This document shows, piece by piece, positions 33,126 to 41,316 of a stretch of 47,003 nucleotides of DNA. The notes below the pieces were generated by a model. The model was not told where the DNA came from. It did no database searches and saw nothing but the letters and a program-made list of their open reading frames with translations. Both the position numbers and the translations under genes were made by a program. The first letter of the stretch is position 1, and every line of letters begins with the position of its first letter. The DNA is from Acidobacteriaceae bacterium (GTDB taxonomy: Bacteria > Acidobacteriota > Terriglobia > Terriglobales > Acidobacteriaceae). The stretch spans positions 1 through 47,003 of the forward strand of contig JARLFY010000070.1 in assembly GCA_031296325.1 (NCBI GenBank). Direction: 5' to 3'.

Positions 33126-34496
33126 TTACAGCGGCCCCAGACCGGGGTTGGATGCTGGAGGATTTGCCGTCGGCGGGGGCGTTGGAGTGGCCGTGCCGCG
33201 CGGCTCGCGGACGGCAGGTGTCGAGTTGAAGAGCACGCCCAGGTTCAGTGCTGCGTAGGAGTCTGGGTGCGCCGGGTTGAAGTCCTTGAAATCGTCCACA
33301 ATGAATCGCGCCAAGTCCAGCTTGTTCTGCTTGATGCCCATTACGATGCACTTGGCGAACTCGTAGCCGCCGTAGGCGGTCGAGTGGGTTCCGTCGGCCA
33401 GAATCTTGCTGGCGTCCGACCCCGCCGCGGCGTAGAAGGCGTCGCTCATGGCGTAGAGGTCGATCAGCGCGACGTGTTCCTCCTGCGCCACCTCGCGCAT
33501 GGCCTGGGGATAGCCTCCGTGGCCGTGCGTTGGCGCGCCGGAGCCTCGCGCACCGCGATCCATCGCCGTGACCAGAACGGGGGTTGCGCCGCGCAGACGA
33601 GCCTCGGCGATGTAGACCTTCAGGTAGGCCTTGTAAGTCGTCTCCGGCTCGACGTAGGTCTGCGGCCAGTTCGCCTTGGAGTCGTTGTGGGTGAACTGGA
33701 TAAAGAGATAGTCGCCTCTCTTCATCTGGCTGAGAATCTTGTCCAACCGCAGCGAGTTGGCGAAGGACTTCAACGTCTCGCCCGACTGCGCCTGGTTGGA
33801 GACGGCGACGCCAGTCTTGAGAAAGCGCGGCAGCATCTGTCCCCAACTGACATCGCCCCCTGCGTCGCGGTCGGTCACGGTCGAGTCTCCGGCGAGAAAG
33901 ACGGTCGGCGTGGTGGGAGCGGAGACGATCTCGATGGAGCGCAGAGCTGCGTGTGGACTGACGAACTCCAGCGTCAGCTTGTTGTCCCAATCGCGCGTGT
34001 TGCCGTTGTCGAAGCTGTCCAGCGTGACCACCTCGCGCCCGGTGGCATTGGTAGGCAGCCTGGGCAGATTCGGCGTGCGAACGTTGAGGGTGAAGCTGCG
34101 CTCGACGACCTGCCCGGCGGGAAGATCGACGCGCTCCAGCATCAGGCGGCCCGACTCCGCCTTGACGGTCGTGGTCGTCGCAGCGGAGGAGTCGCCAAAG
34201 CCGACCGTCACCGTGTAGTTTCCCTCCGGCACTCGGGCGGAGAAGAGGAATGGGCGGTCACTGGTTGTCGCGTTGCCGCTGTCTCCGGTGGAGACCTGCG
34301 CGCCTGGTTCATAGCCGTAGCCCGTGGCGTCGCTGTAGACGGCGTTCGGGGCGACTCGCGTGGCACCGGATTTGGCAGGCGCAGCGCCGAAGTCAAACTT
34401 CAGATGAGCCGGCGCGGCGGTCTGTGCCGTGGCCGATAGAACGGAGAAAAACAGGGTTGCGGCGTAGATCGAACGGAGGTGGCGTAAGGTCTTCAT
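33126..34496 (-). CDS. Rhamnogalacturonan acetylesterase-like SGNH esterase (CE12)
   Basis: A 456-residue secreted esterase that would remove acetyl groups from pectin (rhamnogalacturonan). Signal peptide MKTLRHLRSIYAATLFFSVL cleaved near SATAQ. Residues about 30-185 form an N-terminal beta-sandwich of the galactose-binding type (KFDFGAAPAKSGATRVAPNA, FGDSSAATTTTVKAESGRLM). The SGNH domain follows: block I FLAGDSTVTDR with the nucleophile Ser205, block II NQAQSGETLKSF, block III FTHNDSK (His270-Asp272) and block V LADGTHS with Asp368 and His371. A Pro-rich tail ends the protein. It is the only clear plant-polymer enzyme in the window and is not in a utilisation cluster. The ATG at 34496 has AAGG upstream. 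Confidence 0.92.
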   Translation of the reverse strand: MKTLRHLRSIYAATLFFSVLSATAQTAAPAHLKFDFGAAPAKSGATRVAPNAVYSDATGYGYEPGAQVSTGDSGNATTSDRPFLFSARVPEGNYTVTVGFGDSSAATTTTVKAESGRLMLERVDLPAGQVVERSFTLNVRTPNLPRLPTNATGREVVTLDSFDNGNTRDWDNKLTLEFVSPHAALRSIEIVSAPTTPTVFLAGDSTVTDRDAGGDVSWGQMLPRFLKTGVAVSNQAQSGETLKSFANSLRLDKILSQMKRGDYLFIQFTHNDSKANWPQTYVEPETTYKAYLKVYIAEARLRGATPVLVTAMDRGARGSGAPTHGHGGYPQAMREVAQEEHVALIDLYAMSDAFYAAAGSDASKILADGTHSTAYGGYEFAKCIVMGIKQNKLDLARFIVDDFKDFNPAHPDSYAALNLGVLFNSTPAVREPRGTATPTPPPTANPPASNPGLGPL

Positions 34497-34561
34497 GGAT
34501 AAATGGGCCCTTTGGGTAAAGCACGGAGTTCAGAGCATTTTTATTAGACGTATGGATACGG

Positions 34562-34800
34562 CAGCGGCTAGTGGTTCGAGCTGTATTCCTCCCATCCATC
34601 GCGATGTTGTCGCGATGGATGGGGCACCCGGCAACGGATGGGGCAACGGCAAAAGCAACGGCAAAGACTAGGGCAGCGGCAAAAGCAGATTCCTCCGCTG
34701 CGCTGCGGAATGACAAACAAAAAAGAGACAACGCAACAGCAAGGACAACGGCAAAGACAACCGCGACGGCAACGGATGGGGCAACGGCAACTAGATGTTG
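34562..34800 (+). repeat. Composite repeat: perfect inverted repeat + CAA tract + hairpin core (copy 6)
   Basis: Three parts in a row. First, GCTAGTGGTTCGAGCTGTAT leads to a perfect inverted repeat of 14-bp arms (34591-34604 and 34610-34623) with a TGTTG loop, followed by GGCACCCGG. Second, a degenerate tract of GGCAAC/GGCAAA units runs to about 34683. Third, the core ATTCCTCCGCTGCGCTGCGG, AATGACAAAC (34690-34718), after which the CAA tract resumes (AACGCAACAGCAAGGACAAC and on). The same three-part order recurs near 42.2 kb. It fills the 311-bp gap between the esterase gene and the TsaC-type gene; no gene is seen here. Confidence 0.85.
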
Positions 34801-34807
34801 ATACGGT

Positions 34808-35452
34808 CTAGTGTTGCAGGGCGAGGGCGATCTCGTGGGTGGGGATGGCTCCTTCGCGCAGGATCATCCAGGAGAGGCCTCCGCCGGAGAGATCGACGAT
34901 GGTGGTCGGCATGTCGCGCAGGGTTGGGCCGCCGTCAACGATCAGCGGAATGTGCTCGCCGAGCTGCTCCAGAACACGCTCGGCGGAGGTGCATTCGGGC
35001 ATCCCGCGCAGGTTGGCCGAGGTCGCCGTGATGGGCAGGCCGAGGCCGGCGACGACGGCGCGGGCGATGGCGTTCTCCGGCACGCGCAGGGCGACGTTGC
35101 CGGTGTTGGCGGTGACGCGCAGAGGAAGGCGTGTTCCCGCCTTGACGACGATGGTCAGCGGGCCGGGCCAGAAGCGCTCGGCGAGACGATCGAAGGCTCC
35201 ATCCATCTCGCGCGCCAGACCGTAGGCCTGAGTGGTCTCGGAGATGAGCAGAGAGAGCGGCTTGTGGCGGGCTCGGGTCTTGATCTCGTAGATGCGGTCG
35301 ACCGCGCTCAGGTTGATCGGATCGACGGCCAGACCGTAGAAGGTGTCCGTGGGCAGCGCGGCAACCTGACCGGCGGCAAGCGAACGGACGACCCGCGCAA
35401 TCTGTTCTGGCTCAGGTTCGTCGGGGTGAATACGTATGATCTCGGCCGTCAA
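34808..35452 (-). CDS. L-threonylcarbamoyladenylate synthase (TsaC/Sua5/YciO family)
   Basis: A 214-residue enzyme that makes threonylcarbamoyl-AMP from threonine, bicarbonate and ATP for the t6A37 modification of ANN-decoding tRNAs. Motifs: AGQVAALPTDTFYGLAVDP, YEIKTRARHKPLSLLI (the KxR signature), FWPGPLTIVVKAG, NVALRVPEN, LPITATSANLRGMP and a closing STIVDLS-like PTTIVDLSGGGLSWMILREG. It lacks the extra C-terminal Sua5 domain, so it is of the short TsaC/YciO type; YciO paralogs look similar and cannot be excluded. The start is TTG at 35452, supported by CAGGAG with 6 bases spacing and by the absence of any ATG or GTG nearby. Confidence 0.9.
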   Translation of the reverse strand: MTAEIIRIHPDEPEPEQIARVVRSLAAGQVAALPTDTFYGLAVDPINLSAVDRIYEIKTRARHKPLSLLISETTQAYGLAREMDGAFDRLAERFWPGPLTIVVKAGTRLPLRVTANTGNVALRVPENAIARAVVAGLGLPITATSANLRGMPECTSAERVLEQLGEHIPLIVDGGPTLRDMPTTIVDLSGGGLSWMILREGAIPTHEIALALQH

Positions 35453-35596
35453 ATTAATCTCCTGTGTGTAGAACTGGAGCGGTTCTGCAAGGAATCGATG
35501 CGCAAGTCTATAGCATACCTCTCAGCAATTCCAAGTGGCGATAATCCAGTGGCAGCAGGAAACGACCGCATTGGAAATAAGACGCAAGACAGAGGA

Positions 35597-35797
35597 GACC
35601 ACGGATCAACATAAATTTTCACGGATAAAACAACAAGGACGAATTGTCGGTAGAGAATTTTCACTAATGGTGTAGAGCGTCGCCGCACGAGCAAAATGCG
35701 GGGATTCTTCACTCCGTTCAGGAGGACAATTGTTTTCTTGGTCTCTTGCAATAGTGAAAACGCTCTTATCCGTGTTCCTCCGCGTTGATCCGTGGTC
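35597..35797. repeat. Terminal-inverted-repeat element carrying hairpin repeat copy 7
   Basis: A 201-bp unit with 32-bp ends in inverted orientation (35597-35628 and 35766-35797): identical over the outer GACCACGGATCAAC and the inner CACGGATAA, with differences between. Inside are nested shorter inverted pairs: AATTGTC (35642-35648) with GACAATT (35725-35731), and TTTTCACTA (35658-35666) with TAGTGAAAA (35752-35760). They enclose the family head and core (GGTGTAGAGCGTCGCC, GAGCAAAATGCGGGGATTCT). It has no reading frame of its own. It lies between the divergent TsaC-type and YdcF-like genes. The rest of this 518-bp gap holds only a short palindrome, CTTGTT-atca-AACAAG at 35861-35876, next to a TATACT box (35857-35862). 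Confidence 0.8.
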
Positions 35798-35970
35798 GGT
35801 TCTTGTCTGAATGTAGAACTGTTGGTCGTTCTATTCGCTCGCGGCGGGAAGAGTCTTATACTTGTTATCAAACAAGACTTTGCCGTTTTCGCATCCCATT
35901 TCGCTGCTGGATTGGGGATGGAATGGCGGTTTGTTCGCGATTTGCGGCCCCGTGTCCGAGTATTTTTGCC

Positions 35971-36705
35971 ATGAATTCAAAGTCCTCCAACTCGCCGAAT
36001 CGTCGCTCAAGTCTGTTAAGACGGCGTTTCCCTGCGGCGAAGCGCCGCTCCGGTTCACGGTCTCGTCGGGCGCTGAAGCCGACGCAGATCTTTCTGCGTT
36101 GCCTGCTGGTGGCTCTGTTGCTGGCAGTGGTGGGATGGTTTGGCTGGCTCTACATTCAGATCAGCGCGGTTGCGGGAAGAGACGAGGCGCGGCCAGCCGA
36201 TGCGATCGCCGTCTTCGGCGCGGCAGAGTATGTGGGGAGACCCTCGCCGGTGCTGCACGCGCGTTTGGATCACGCTCTGGATCTCTACCACGAACAGATG
36301 GCTCCGCTGGTGATTACACTGGGCGGAGGCAGCGGCGATCTGGACAAAGGAATGACCGAGGGCGGAGTGGGCAGGGATTATCTGCTGGCCAACGGCGTTC
36401 CCTATGAGCAGATTGAGGCGGAGACGGAGTCGGTCGATACCGGGCAACAGGTGGAGCGGCTGGCCGAGATTGCACAGACGCGGCATCTGAACAGCATCAT
36501 CGTGGTCAGCGACGGGACGCACCTTTTCCGCATCCGCAAGCTGTGCGAGGCGGCAGGGTTAACGGTCTATACCTCGCCGCGCGCGACGGTGGGCAACATC
36601 GACGACTACGATCTGGCGCTGCGCTACTTCCACGAGATGGTGAGCTATACCCTGCTGCGCCTGCATGTGAACTTCGACTGGCTGCACGGAGAGACAGACG
36701 CGTAG
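35971..36705 (+). CDS. YdcF/SanA/ElyC-family (DUF218) membrane protein
   Basis: A 244-residue protein with a very basic N-terminus (RRSSLLRRRFPAAKRRSGSR), one membrane segment at about residues 46-65 (LLVALLLAVVGWFGWLYIQI) and a DUF218 domain outside: ADAIAVFGAAEYVGRPSPVL, LVITLGGGSGDLDKGMTEGG, AETESVDTGQQVERLAEIAQ and IIVVSDGTHLFRIRKLCEAA. Relatives affect envelope integrity and peptidoglycan or enterobacterial common antigen handling, but no reaction is established for most of them. The Glu and Asp residues of the core (ESVDTGQ) are kept. The ATG at 35971 is chosen because the frame before it lacks similarity. The gene is single, flanked by repeats on both sides. Confidence 0.88.
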   Translation: MNSKSSNSPNRRSSLLRRRFPAAKRRSGSRSRRALKPTQIFLRCLLVALLLAVVGWFGWLYIQISAVAGRDEARPADAIAVFGAAEYVGRPSPVLHARLDHALDLYHEQMAPLVITLGGGSGDLDKGMTEGGVGRDYLLANGVPYEQIEAETESVDTGQQVERLAEIAQTRHLNSIIVVSDGTHLFRIRKLCEAAGLTVYTSPRATVGNIDDYDLALRYFHEMVSYTLLRLHVNFDWLHGETDA

Positions 36706-37169
36706 TCGCTTGGGATGTGAACCCGCTGCTCCCTGCGAAAGGCAAATTCAGGCATTTTCGCAGTTCATAAAGCCACTGAAGAGTGCCCTGAGCCAGTCGT
36801 TCGTTGAAGATATGGGCGGGCCTTCAGCCTCTGGCTTAGAACAACTCCCGTAAGCTGTATTCCTTCGTCGAACGAGCTATAAGCAGATTCCTCCGCTCGC
36901 GCTACGGAGTGACAAAGAGTTGTGTCTACAGTAGTTCGAGGAAATAATTAGAGAAACGCTGCCGCTAAAAGCAGATCTCTGGGAGGAAAGATCTAGCGCT
37001 CCGCAACCAATTGGCGAAGGTCGTGTCTAATTCAACAGAAGTCGATCGGCGCCGACCCGAGCAGGCTGGCGAAGTTGGATTGAAGAGCTAAGGCCGCCGC
37101 ACTCCTCGCAACCCGTCGCTGGAAAGCTGCACCGGGGAAGCGAAGGATAGGCGGAATGAGGAAATAGTC
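36706..37169 (+). other. Long leader region of the YXWGXW gene with repeat copy 8
   Basis: A gene-free stretch of 464 bp. At 36855-36935 is a divergent copy of the dispersed repeat (TAAGCAGATTCCTCCGCTCG, then CGCTACGGAGTGACAAAG; stem ATTCC/GGAGT with one G-T pair). The last 200 bp are unusually rich in short inverted pieces (GGCGCC at 37050-37055) and purine runs (GGGGAAGCGAAGGATAGGCG), ending in the ribosome-binding site GAGGAAATAGTC before the ATG. I could not match a known riboswitch or a firm promoter. Confidence 0.5.
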
Positions 37170-37868
37170 ATGAAGATCATGCGAGCTTTGAAGAGCACAA
37201 TGTTTGCGGCGGCGGTTGCTGGAGCGCTTCTGATCGCCCCCTCCGCAGCCAATGCGCGGGTGTTCGTCTCGGTGGGCTTTGCTCCGCCGGTGATTCCCGT
37301 CTATGCACAGCCAGTCGCCCCTGGGTATGGGTACATCTGGACTCCGGGCTACTGGGCCTACGGCCCCGATGGATACTACTGGGTCGATGGAGCCTGGGTG
37401 GAACCGCCCTACGAGGGAGCTTTGTGGACTCCGGGCTACTGGGATTATGACGGCGGTGCCTACTTATGGAGTCCCGGCTACTGGGGGCGTCGCGTCGGAT
37501 ACTACGGCGGAGTCAACTACGGTTACGGCTACTTCGGAGTCGGTTTCTGGGGTGGATACTGGAACGGCGGCCACTTCTTCTATAACCGAGAGTACAACCA
37601 CCTCGGCTTCCGCGATCACGAGGGCTTCGTCTATAGCCATCCTGTGGCCGGATTCAATGGACGTCCCGGCGGAGCAGCCATCGCGCGTGGCGGAGCCTTG
37701 GGCTATAACCGCGGCGCGTCGAACATGGTGCGCGGCTCCAACCTGAACGGCAATAGCTACCGCGGTCAGGCTCGCTCCTACAGCGGAGGCTCTCGAAGCT
37801 ATGGTGGCGGTTCTGCGCCGCAGTCTCGTGGAGGCTCGGGTGGCTCTCGTGGCGGTGAACGTCGCTAA
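37170..37868 (+). CDS. Secreted YXWGXW-repeat protein
   Basis: A 232-residue protein with signal peptide (MFAAAVAGALLIAPSAANAR) followed by repeats built on aromatic residues: YIWTPGYWAYGPDGYYWVDG, ALWTPGYWDYDGGAYLWSPG, YWGRRVGYYGG, the YXWGXW pattern (PF12779-like). A Gly/Tyr/Trp-rich middle and a Gly/Ser/Arg-rich, basic C-terminus (RGQARSYSGGSRSYGGGSAP) follow. Such proteins are common in Acidobacteria and Proteobacteria and are thought to sit in or on the outer membrane; the function is unknown. A strong ribosome-binding site, a long leader and a strong terminator suggest a separately transcribed, well-expressed gene. Confidence 0.9.
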   Translation: MKIMRALKSTMFAAAVAGALLIAPSAANARVFVSVGFAPPVIPVYAQPVAPGYGYIWTPGYWAYGPDGYYWVDGAWVEPPYEGALWTPGYWDYDGGAYLWSPGYWGRRVGYYGGVNYGYGYFGVGFWGGYWNGGHFFYNREYNHLGFRDHEGFVYSHPVAGFNGRPGGAAIARGGALGYNRGASNMVRGSNLNGNSYRGQARSYSGGSRSYGGGSAPQSRGGSGGSRGGERR

Positions 37869-37892
37869 CACGGTTCGTCTGAATTTGCTTTA

Positions 37893-37944
37893 AAACTTGA
37901 GCCTCCCCTGCGCTAACCAGCGCGAGGGAGGCTCAAGTTTTTCT
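37893..37944 (+). terminator. Strong terminator behind the YXWGXW gene
   Basis: Two nested stems: outer 16-bp perfect arms (37893-37908 and 37927-37942) and inner GCGCT/AGCGC (37911-37915 and 37920-37924) with a short AACC loop. The right arm ends in a TTTTT run and the left arm starts with AAAA, so it could act in both directions; it begins 24 bp after the stop codon. Confidence 0.9.
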
Positions 37945-37980
37945 GTTCGGGTGGGGCAGGGGATTGGAGAGTCTATCCTC

Positions 37981-38086
37981 TGGTGTAGAGTGTCGCAGCG
38001 CGGAGCAAGACGCAGATCCTTCGACTCGCGCTATGCGCTGCGCTCGGGATGACCAGCCCTCGTTCTATAGCAAGAGTGGAAATGCT
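37981..38086 (+). repeat. Dispersed hairpin repeat, copy 9
   Basis: Head TGGTGTAGAGTGTCGC, spacer GGAGCAAGACGCAG, core ATCCTTCGACTCGCGCTATG followed by CGCTGCGCTCGGGATGACCA; the arms are ATCC and GGAT with a longer loop than in other copies. The tail TTCTATAGCAAGAGTGGAAA matches the family tail. It reaches the stop codon of the minus-strand bamA gene. Confidence 0.7.
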
Positions 38087-41062
38087 CTAGAAGGTTGTGC
38101 TTACGGTCAGGCGCAGGGTCTTTCTTGGCTCGCGCAGTTGGTAGGCCGCTCCGTATAGTTGCAGCGCCTGCTGGTAGCTGTAGCGTCCGGCGTCGGAGTC
38201 GGGGAACATGCTGCGCAGGGTCTCATTGCTGACGGCCAGTTGCTGCGGCAGGCTCTTGTAGAGACGCAGATCGTTGAAGCCGTAGAAGATGCGGAAGGGC
38301 GCGTTCACGATGGGAAGGATGACCTGTAGCTCCGCGCCGCTGGTCATGCGCGGGACGAAGTTGGTTCCCGGAACCGTGTTCAGTTTGCGCGCCCCGAAGG
38401 CAGCCACCGACTGTCCGCCGTAGCAGGCTCCGTTGACGAAGGTCGGGCAGCCGTAGAGCGGGCTGGCCAGCACCGAGGTTCCGGCAACGCTCTGTAGCAG
38501 TTGTCCTGGCTGTAGGTCTCCGGTCAGGCCGAAGTCGGTAAAGAAGTTGAAGCTGACCGTGCTGACGATGGGAATCTGGTACTGAATGTTTCCGGTGAGC
38601 TGGGTGTCTCCGCCAACCGAGACCAGACGATAGATTGGCAGCGGAATCTGAATGTTGCCCAGACTGGGGTTGGTCGGATCGCGGGGAATCAGCGTTCCAT
38701 CCGGGTTAGTCAGGTTGAACTGCACTTTGACCGGAACGAAGGTGTAGGGCGAGTTGGCGCGGATGTCGAAGCCGCGTACGTCCGACTCTCCCCCGCCGTA
38801 GATGCGGTTGGTCGGCGGAGCAACCTCTCCGCCAAAGCCCGAGACGTGCGCCAGAAGCAGACGCATGCCGAGGACGTTGCGTCCCTCTGGGCTGATGCGG
38901 AGTCCCTTCATCGGGTAGTACTGGCGGAAGCTGGCCACTGGAGAGACGTACTTCACGTTTCCGCCCGCTCCCGCAACCTGCATGGAGATGTTGAAGTCGC
39001 GACCGGAGTGAGGCCCGACGCCGCGATCCAGGCTGGAGTAGCTGAAGCTGGGCGAGATCGTCGAGGTGACGATGCCGTTCAACTGATTCATTCCCTCAAC
39101 GCCGGAACGGAAGGCCAGCGACTGGAAGATGTTGCGCGTGTTGTCGTTGAACGTCGACACCGAAGAGCGGCTGAGTGCATAGGTGATGCCGATGCGCGAC
39201 ACGCCGCGGGTAGACCACAGATGCTTCAGCGGCTCGCTGGCCGAGAGCGTGAATCCGGTCGTCGCGGTGTTGTAGTTGGTCAACTGCGACTGCTCTGCGG
39301 CGGTAACGTTGGCGCTGGTGCTGTTGGCGATGGAGTAGGCCTTGGCCGGGTTGTAGTCCGTCTTGCGAGAGAAGACCTCGGTGCCAACTGCGATGGGTTT
39401 GTTGCGCAGGTATGGCTCGTTGAATCCGAAGCTCAGGTTGCGCGACAGATCGCCGATGTTGGCCGTCGCGGAGAGAGTCTCGCCCAATCCCAGAAAGTTG
39501 TTGGTCTCGTAGTTCAGCCCGATGAAGGTTCCGCTGAGTCCGCTGAGTCCTCCGTTGACTCCGATGGAGTTCTTGCCCTTCTCCTTCAACTTCAACAACA
39601 GATCGACGGTTCCATCGTCGGAGTTCTGCCGCGTCTCGGTGTCGTCCTTCACCTTCAGGGTGTCGAAGTAGCCGAGCTGGTTCAGGCGCATCACGGACAT
39701 ATCCCAACGCTCGGTGCTGTAAACCTGTCCCTCTTCCAACTGCAACTCGCGGCGAATTACCTTGTCGCGGGTCAGCGTGTTTCCGCTGAACTCGATGCGG
39801 GAGACGTAGAACTGCTTGCCCTCATCGATGTCAACGTTGATGTAGATCAGCTTCTTGGCGTCGTCCCGCCGGGGCACGGGGTTTCCCACCATGCCGATGT
39901 ATCCCTGACTGCCGTAGGCCTTGCGGAGTTGCTCCACGCCCTTGCTGAATAACTGGGCGTTGAACCACTCGCCGTCCTTCTGCGTGAACTGCGCGCGCAG
40001 AGCCTTGGAGTTGTTGAACATCTTGTTTCCAGTAAAGGTGATTCCGCCTAGCCGGTAGCGCTCGCCCTCTTCGACGGGCATCAGGATGTCGATGCGCTTG
40101 CCGGTGGAGGGACGCAGAGTGAAGAAGTTCAGTCCGCCCTGGTCGCGCACATGGGTCTGCGGATCGCTGGTCTCTGCGTTGAAGTAGCCGCGGTCGCGAT
40201 AGGCCTGACGCACGCGCTCGGTATCTTCGTCCAGTTTGCTGGCGTCGAAGGTTCGCGCGAGAAGATTTTCCAGAACGATGGAGTGGGGAATTCCGATGGG
40301 CTTGGTGTTGACCATCGCCTCGCGCAGGATACGGTCCTTGATGTTGTAGTTGCCGTCGAAGGCGATCTTGCCGACCTTGACCGTTGGGCCTTCCTTGATC
40401 TTGAAGGTGACTCCCACCGAGGCGGGAGGAATGGTCTTGACCTCGGTCTTGACGGTGGCAAACTGGTGCCCGTGCTCGCTGAGCAGATCCTTCAAGACCG
40501 ATTCAGCCCGCTTGACGCGCGTCGGGTCGTACTGGCTCTCTACCGAGAGGCCAACCTTGGCCTTCTTCATCCGTTCCTGCACGTCCGACAGGGTGACGGC
40601 GTTCAGCCCAACATAATCGATGGTGCGGATGGTGGGCTTTTCCAGGACATAGATCACCAACTGTACGCAGGACGGAGTATCGGCGCGCTCAATGCGCACA
40701 TTCTCGAAGTATCCGGTGTTCCACAGCGAGTTGAAGTCGCGCTCCACGGTGGCCGGATCGTACTGATCGCCCTGATGGCTGGAGATTCGCGCCAGAATCG
40801 AGTCTTTGGGGATTCTGCGATTGCCAATCGCCTGCGGCTGGCAGAGGATCTGCGACGCACTGGGCGCGGTGGTAGCGTCCTGCGCCATCGAACGCGTCGA
40901 CAGGGGAGCCATCGCAGCCAGCACACCCGCAGCCAATAAGGCTGGCGCAATGCGGGAGCGGCTGGAGCGCGTACGCACAGACTTTAGCTTGATGCTCGGG
41001 AAACCTTCGCTCACTCGCTTTACGGTAAAGATACGCACACCCTCATTTGCTGCCAAAATCAC
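38087..41062 (-). CDS. bamA: Outer-membrane protein assembly factor BamA
   Basis: A protein of up to 991 residues, longer than the roughly 800 of Proteobacteria. It inserts beta-barrel proteins into the outer membrane. After a signal peptide (RIAPALLAAGVLAAMAPLST, cleaved near SMAQ) come POTRA domains (RRIPKDSILARISSHQGDQY, TGYFENVRIERADTPSC, KEGPTVKVGKIAFDGNYNIK, GERYRLGGITFTGNKMFNNS, VSRIEFSGNTLTRDKVIRRE) and the 16-strand barrel with the loop-6 motif SDVRGFD. The chain ends in STTF, the C-terminal Phe signature. The longest start is GTG at 41062; a GTG at codon 29 would give a normal signal peptide and cannot be excluded. Other Bam genes are not in view. A shared 254-bp region separates it from tmk. 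Confidence 0.95.
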   Translation of the reverse strand: MILAANEGVRIFTVKRVSEGFPSIKLKSVRTRSSRSRIAPALLAAGVLAAMAPLSTRSMAQDATTAPSASQILCQPQAIGNRRIPKDSILARISSHQGDQYDPATVERDFNSLWNTGYFENVRIERADTPSCVQLVIYVLEKPTIRTIDYVGLNAVTLSDVQERMKKAKVGLSVESQYDPTRVKRAESVLKDLLSEHGHQFATVKTEVKTIPPASVGVTFKIKEGPTVKVGKIAFDGNYNIKDRILREAMVNTKPIGIPHSIVLENLLARTFDASKLDEDTERVRQAYRDRGYFNAETSDPQTHVRDQGGLNFFTLRPSTGKRIDILMPVEEGERYRLGGITFTGNKMFNNSKALRAQFTQKDGEWFNAQLFSKGVEQLRKAYGSQGYIGMVGNPVPRRDDAKKLIYINVDIDEGKQFYVSRIEFSGNTLTRDKVIRRELQLEEGQVYSTERWDMSVMRLNQLGYFDTLKVKDDTETRQNSDDGTVDLLLKLKEKGKNSIGVNGGLSGLSGTFIGLNYETNNFLGLGETLSATANIGDLSRNLSFGFNEPYLRNKPIAVGTEVFSRKTDYNPAKAYSIANSTSANVTAAEQSQLTNYNTATTGFTLSASEPLKHLWSTRGVSRIGITYALSRSSVSTFNDNTRNIFQSLAFRSGVEGMNQLNGIVTSTISPSFSYSSLDRGVGPHSGRDFNISMQVAGAGGNVKYVSPVASFRQYYPMKGLRISPEGRNVLGMRLLLAHVSGFGGEVAPPTNRIYGGGESDVRGFDIRANSPYTFVPVKVQFNLTNPDGTLIPRDPTNPSLGNIQIPLPIYRLVSVGGDTQLTGNIQYQIPIVSTVSFNFFTDFGLTGDLQPGQLLQSVAGTSVLASPLYGCPTFVNGACYGGQSVAAFGARKLNTVPGTNFVPRMTSGAELQVILPIVNAPFRIFYGFNDLRLYKSLPQQLAVSNETLRSMFPDSDAGRYSYQQALQLYGAAYQLREPRKTLRLTVSTTF

Positions 41063-41091
41063 GCCCGCTTGGCTACCGCTGACAAAGTTAG

Positions 41092-41097
41092 ATTATA
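41092..41097 (-). promoter_or_regulatory. Possible -10 box upstream of bamA
   Basis: On the minus strand this is a perfect TATAAT, 30 nt before the longest bamA start codon. There is no good -35 box at 16-18 bp (the region is GC-rich), so the promoter may depend on an activator or on another sigma factor, or the match may be chance. Confidence 0.4.
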
Positions 41098-41316
41098 TGG
41101 GAGCGATGGCGCTCGGCGCGAGTTTATCTCTAATCGTTGCCGCTCGGTCACTCCATGGACAACTGCTTCCTGCGCAATTGTGGGCGATTCTGCGATGAAA
41201 CCGCAAAATCGCCGCTCCTGCGCAGACGGGATTGCTCTGCCTGCGATTGTATCGCTTCTATGCAATGCTGTTTGGGCGATGGCCGGTGACAAGCTGCCTG
41301 CGATAGACTGAACCCC

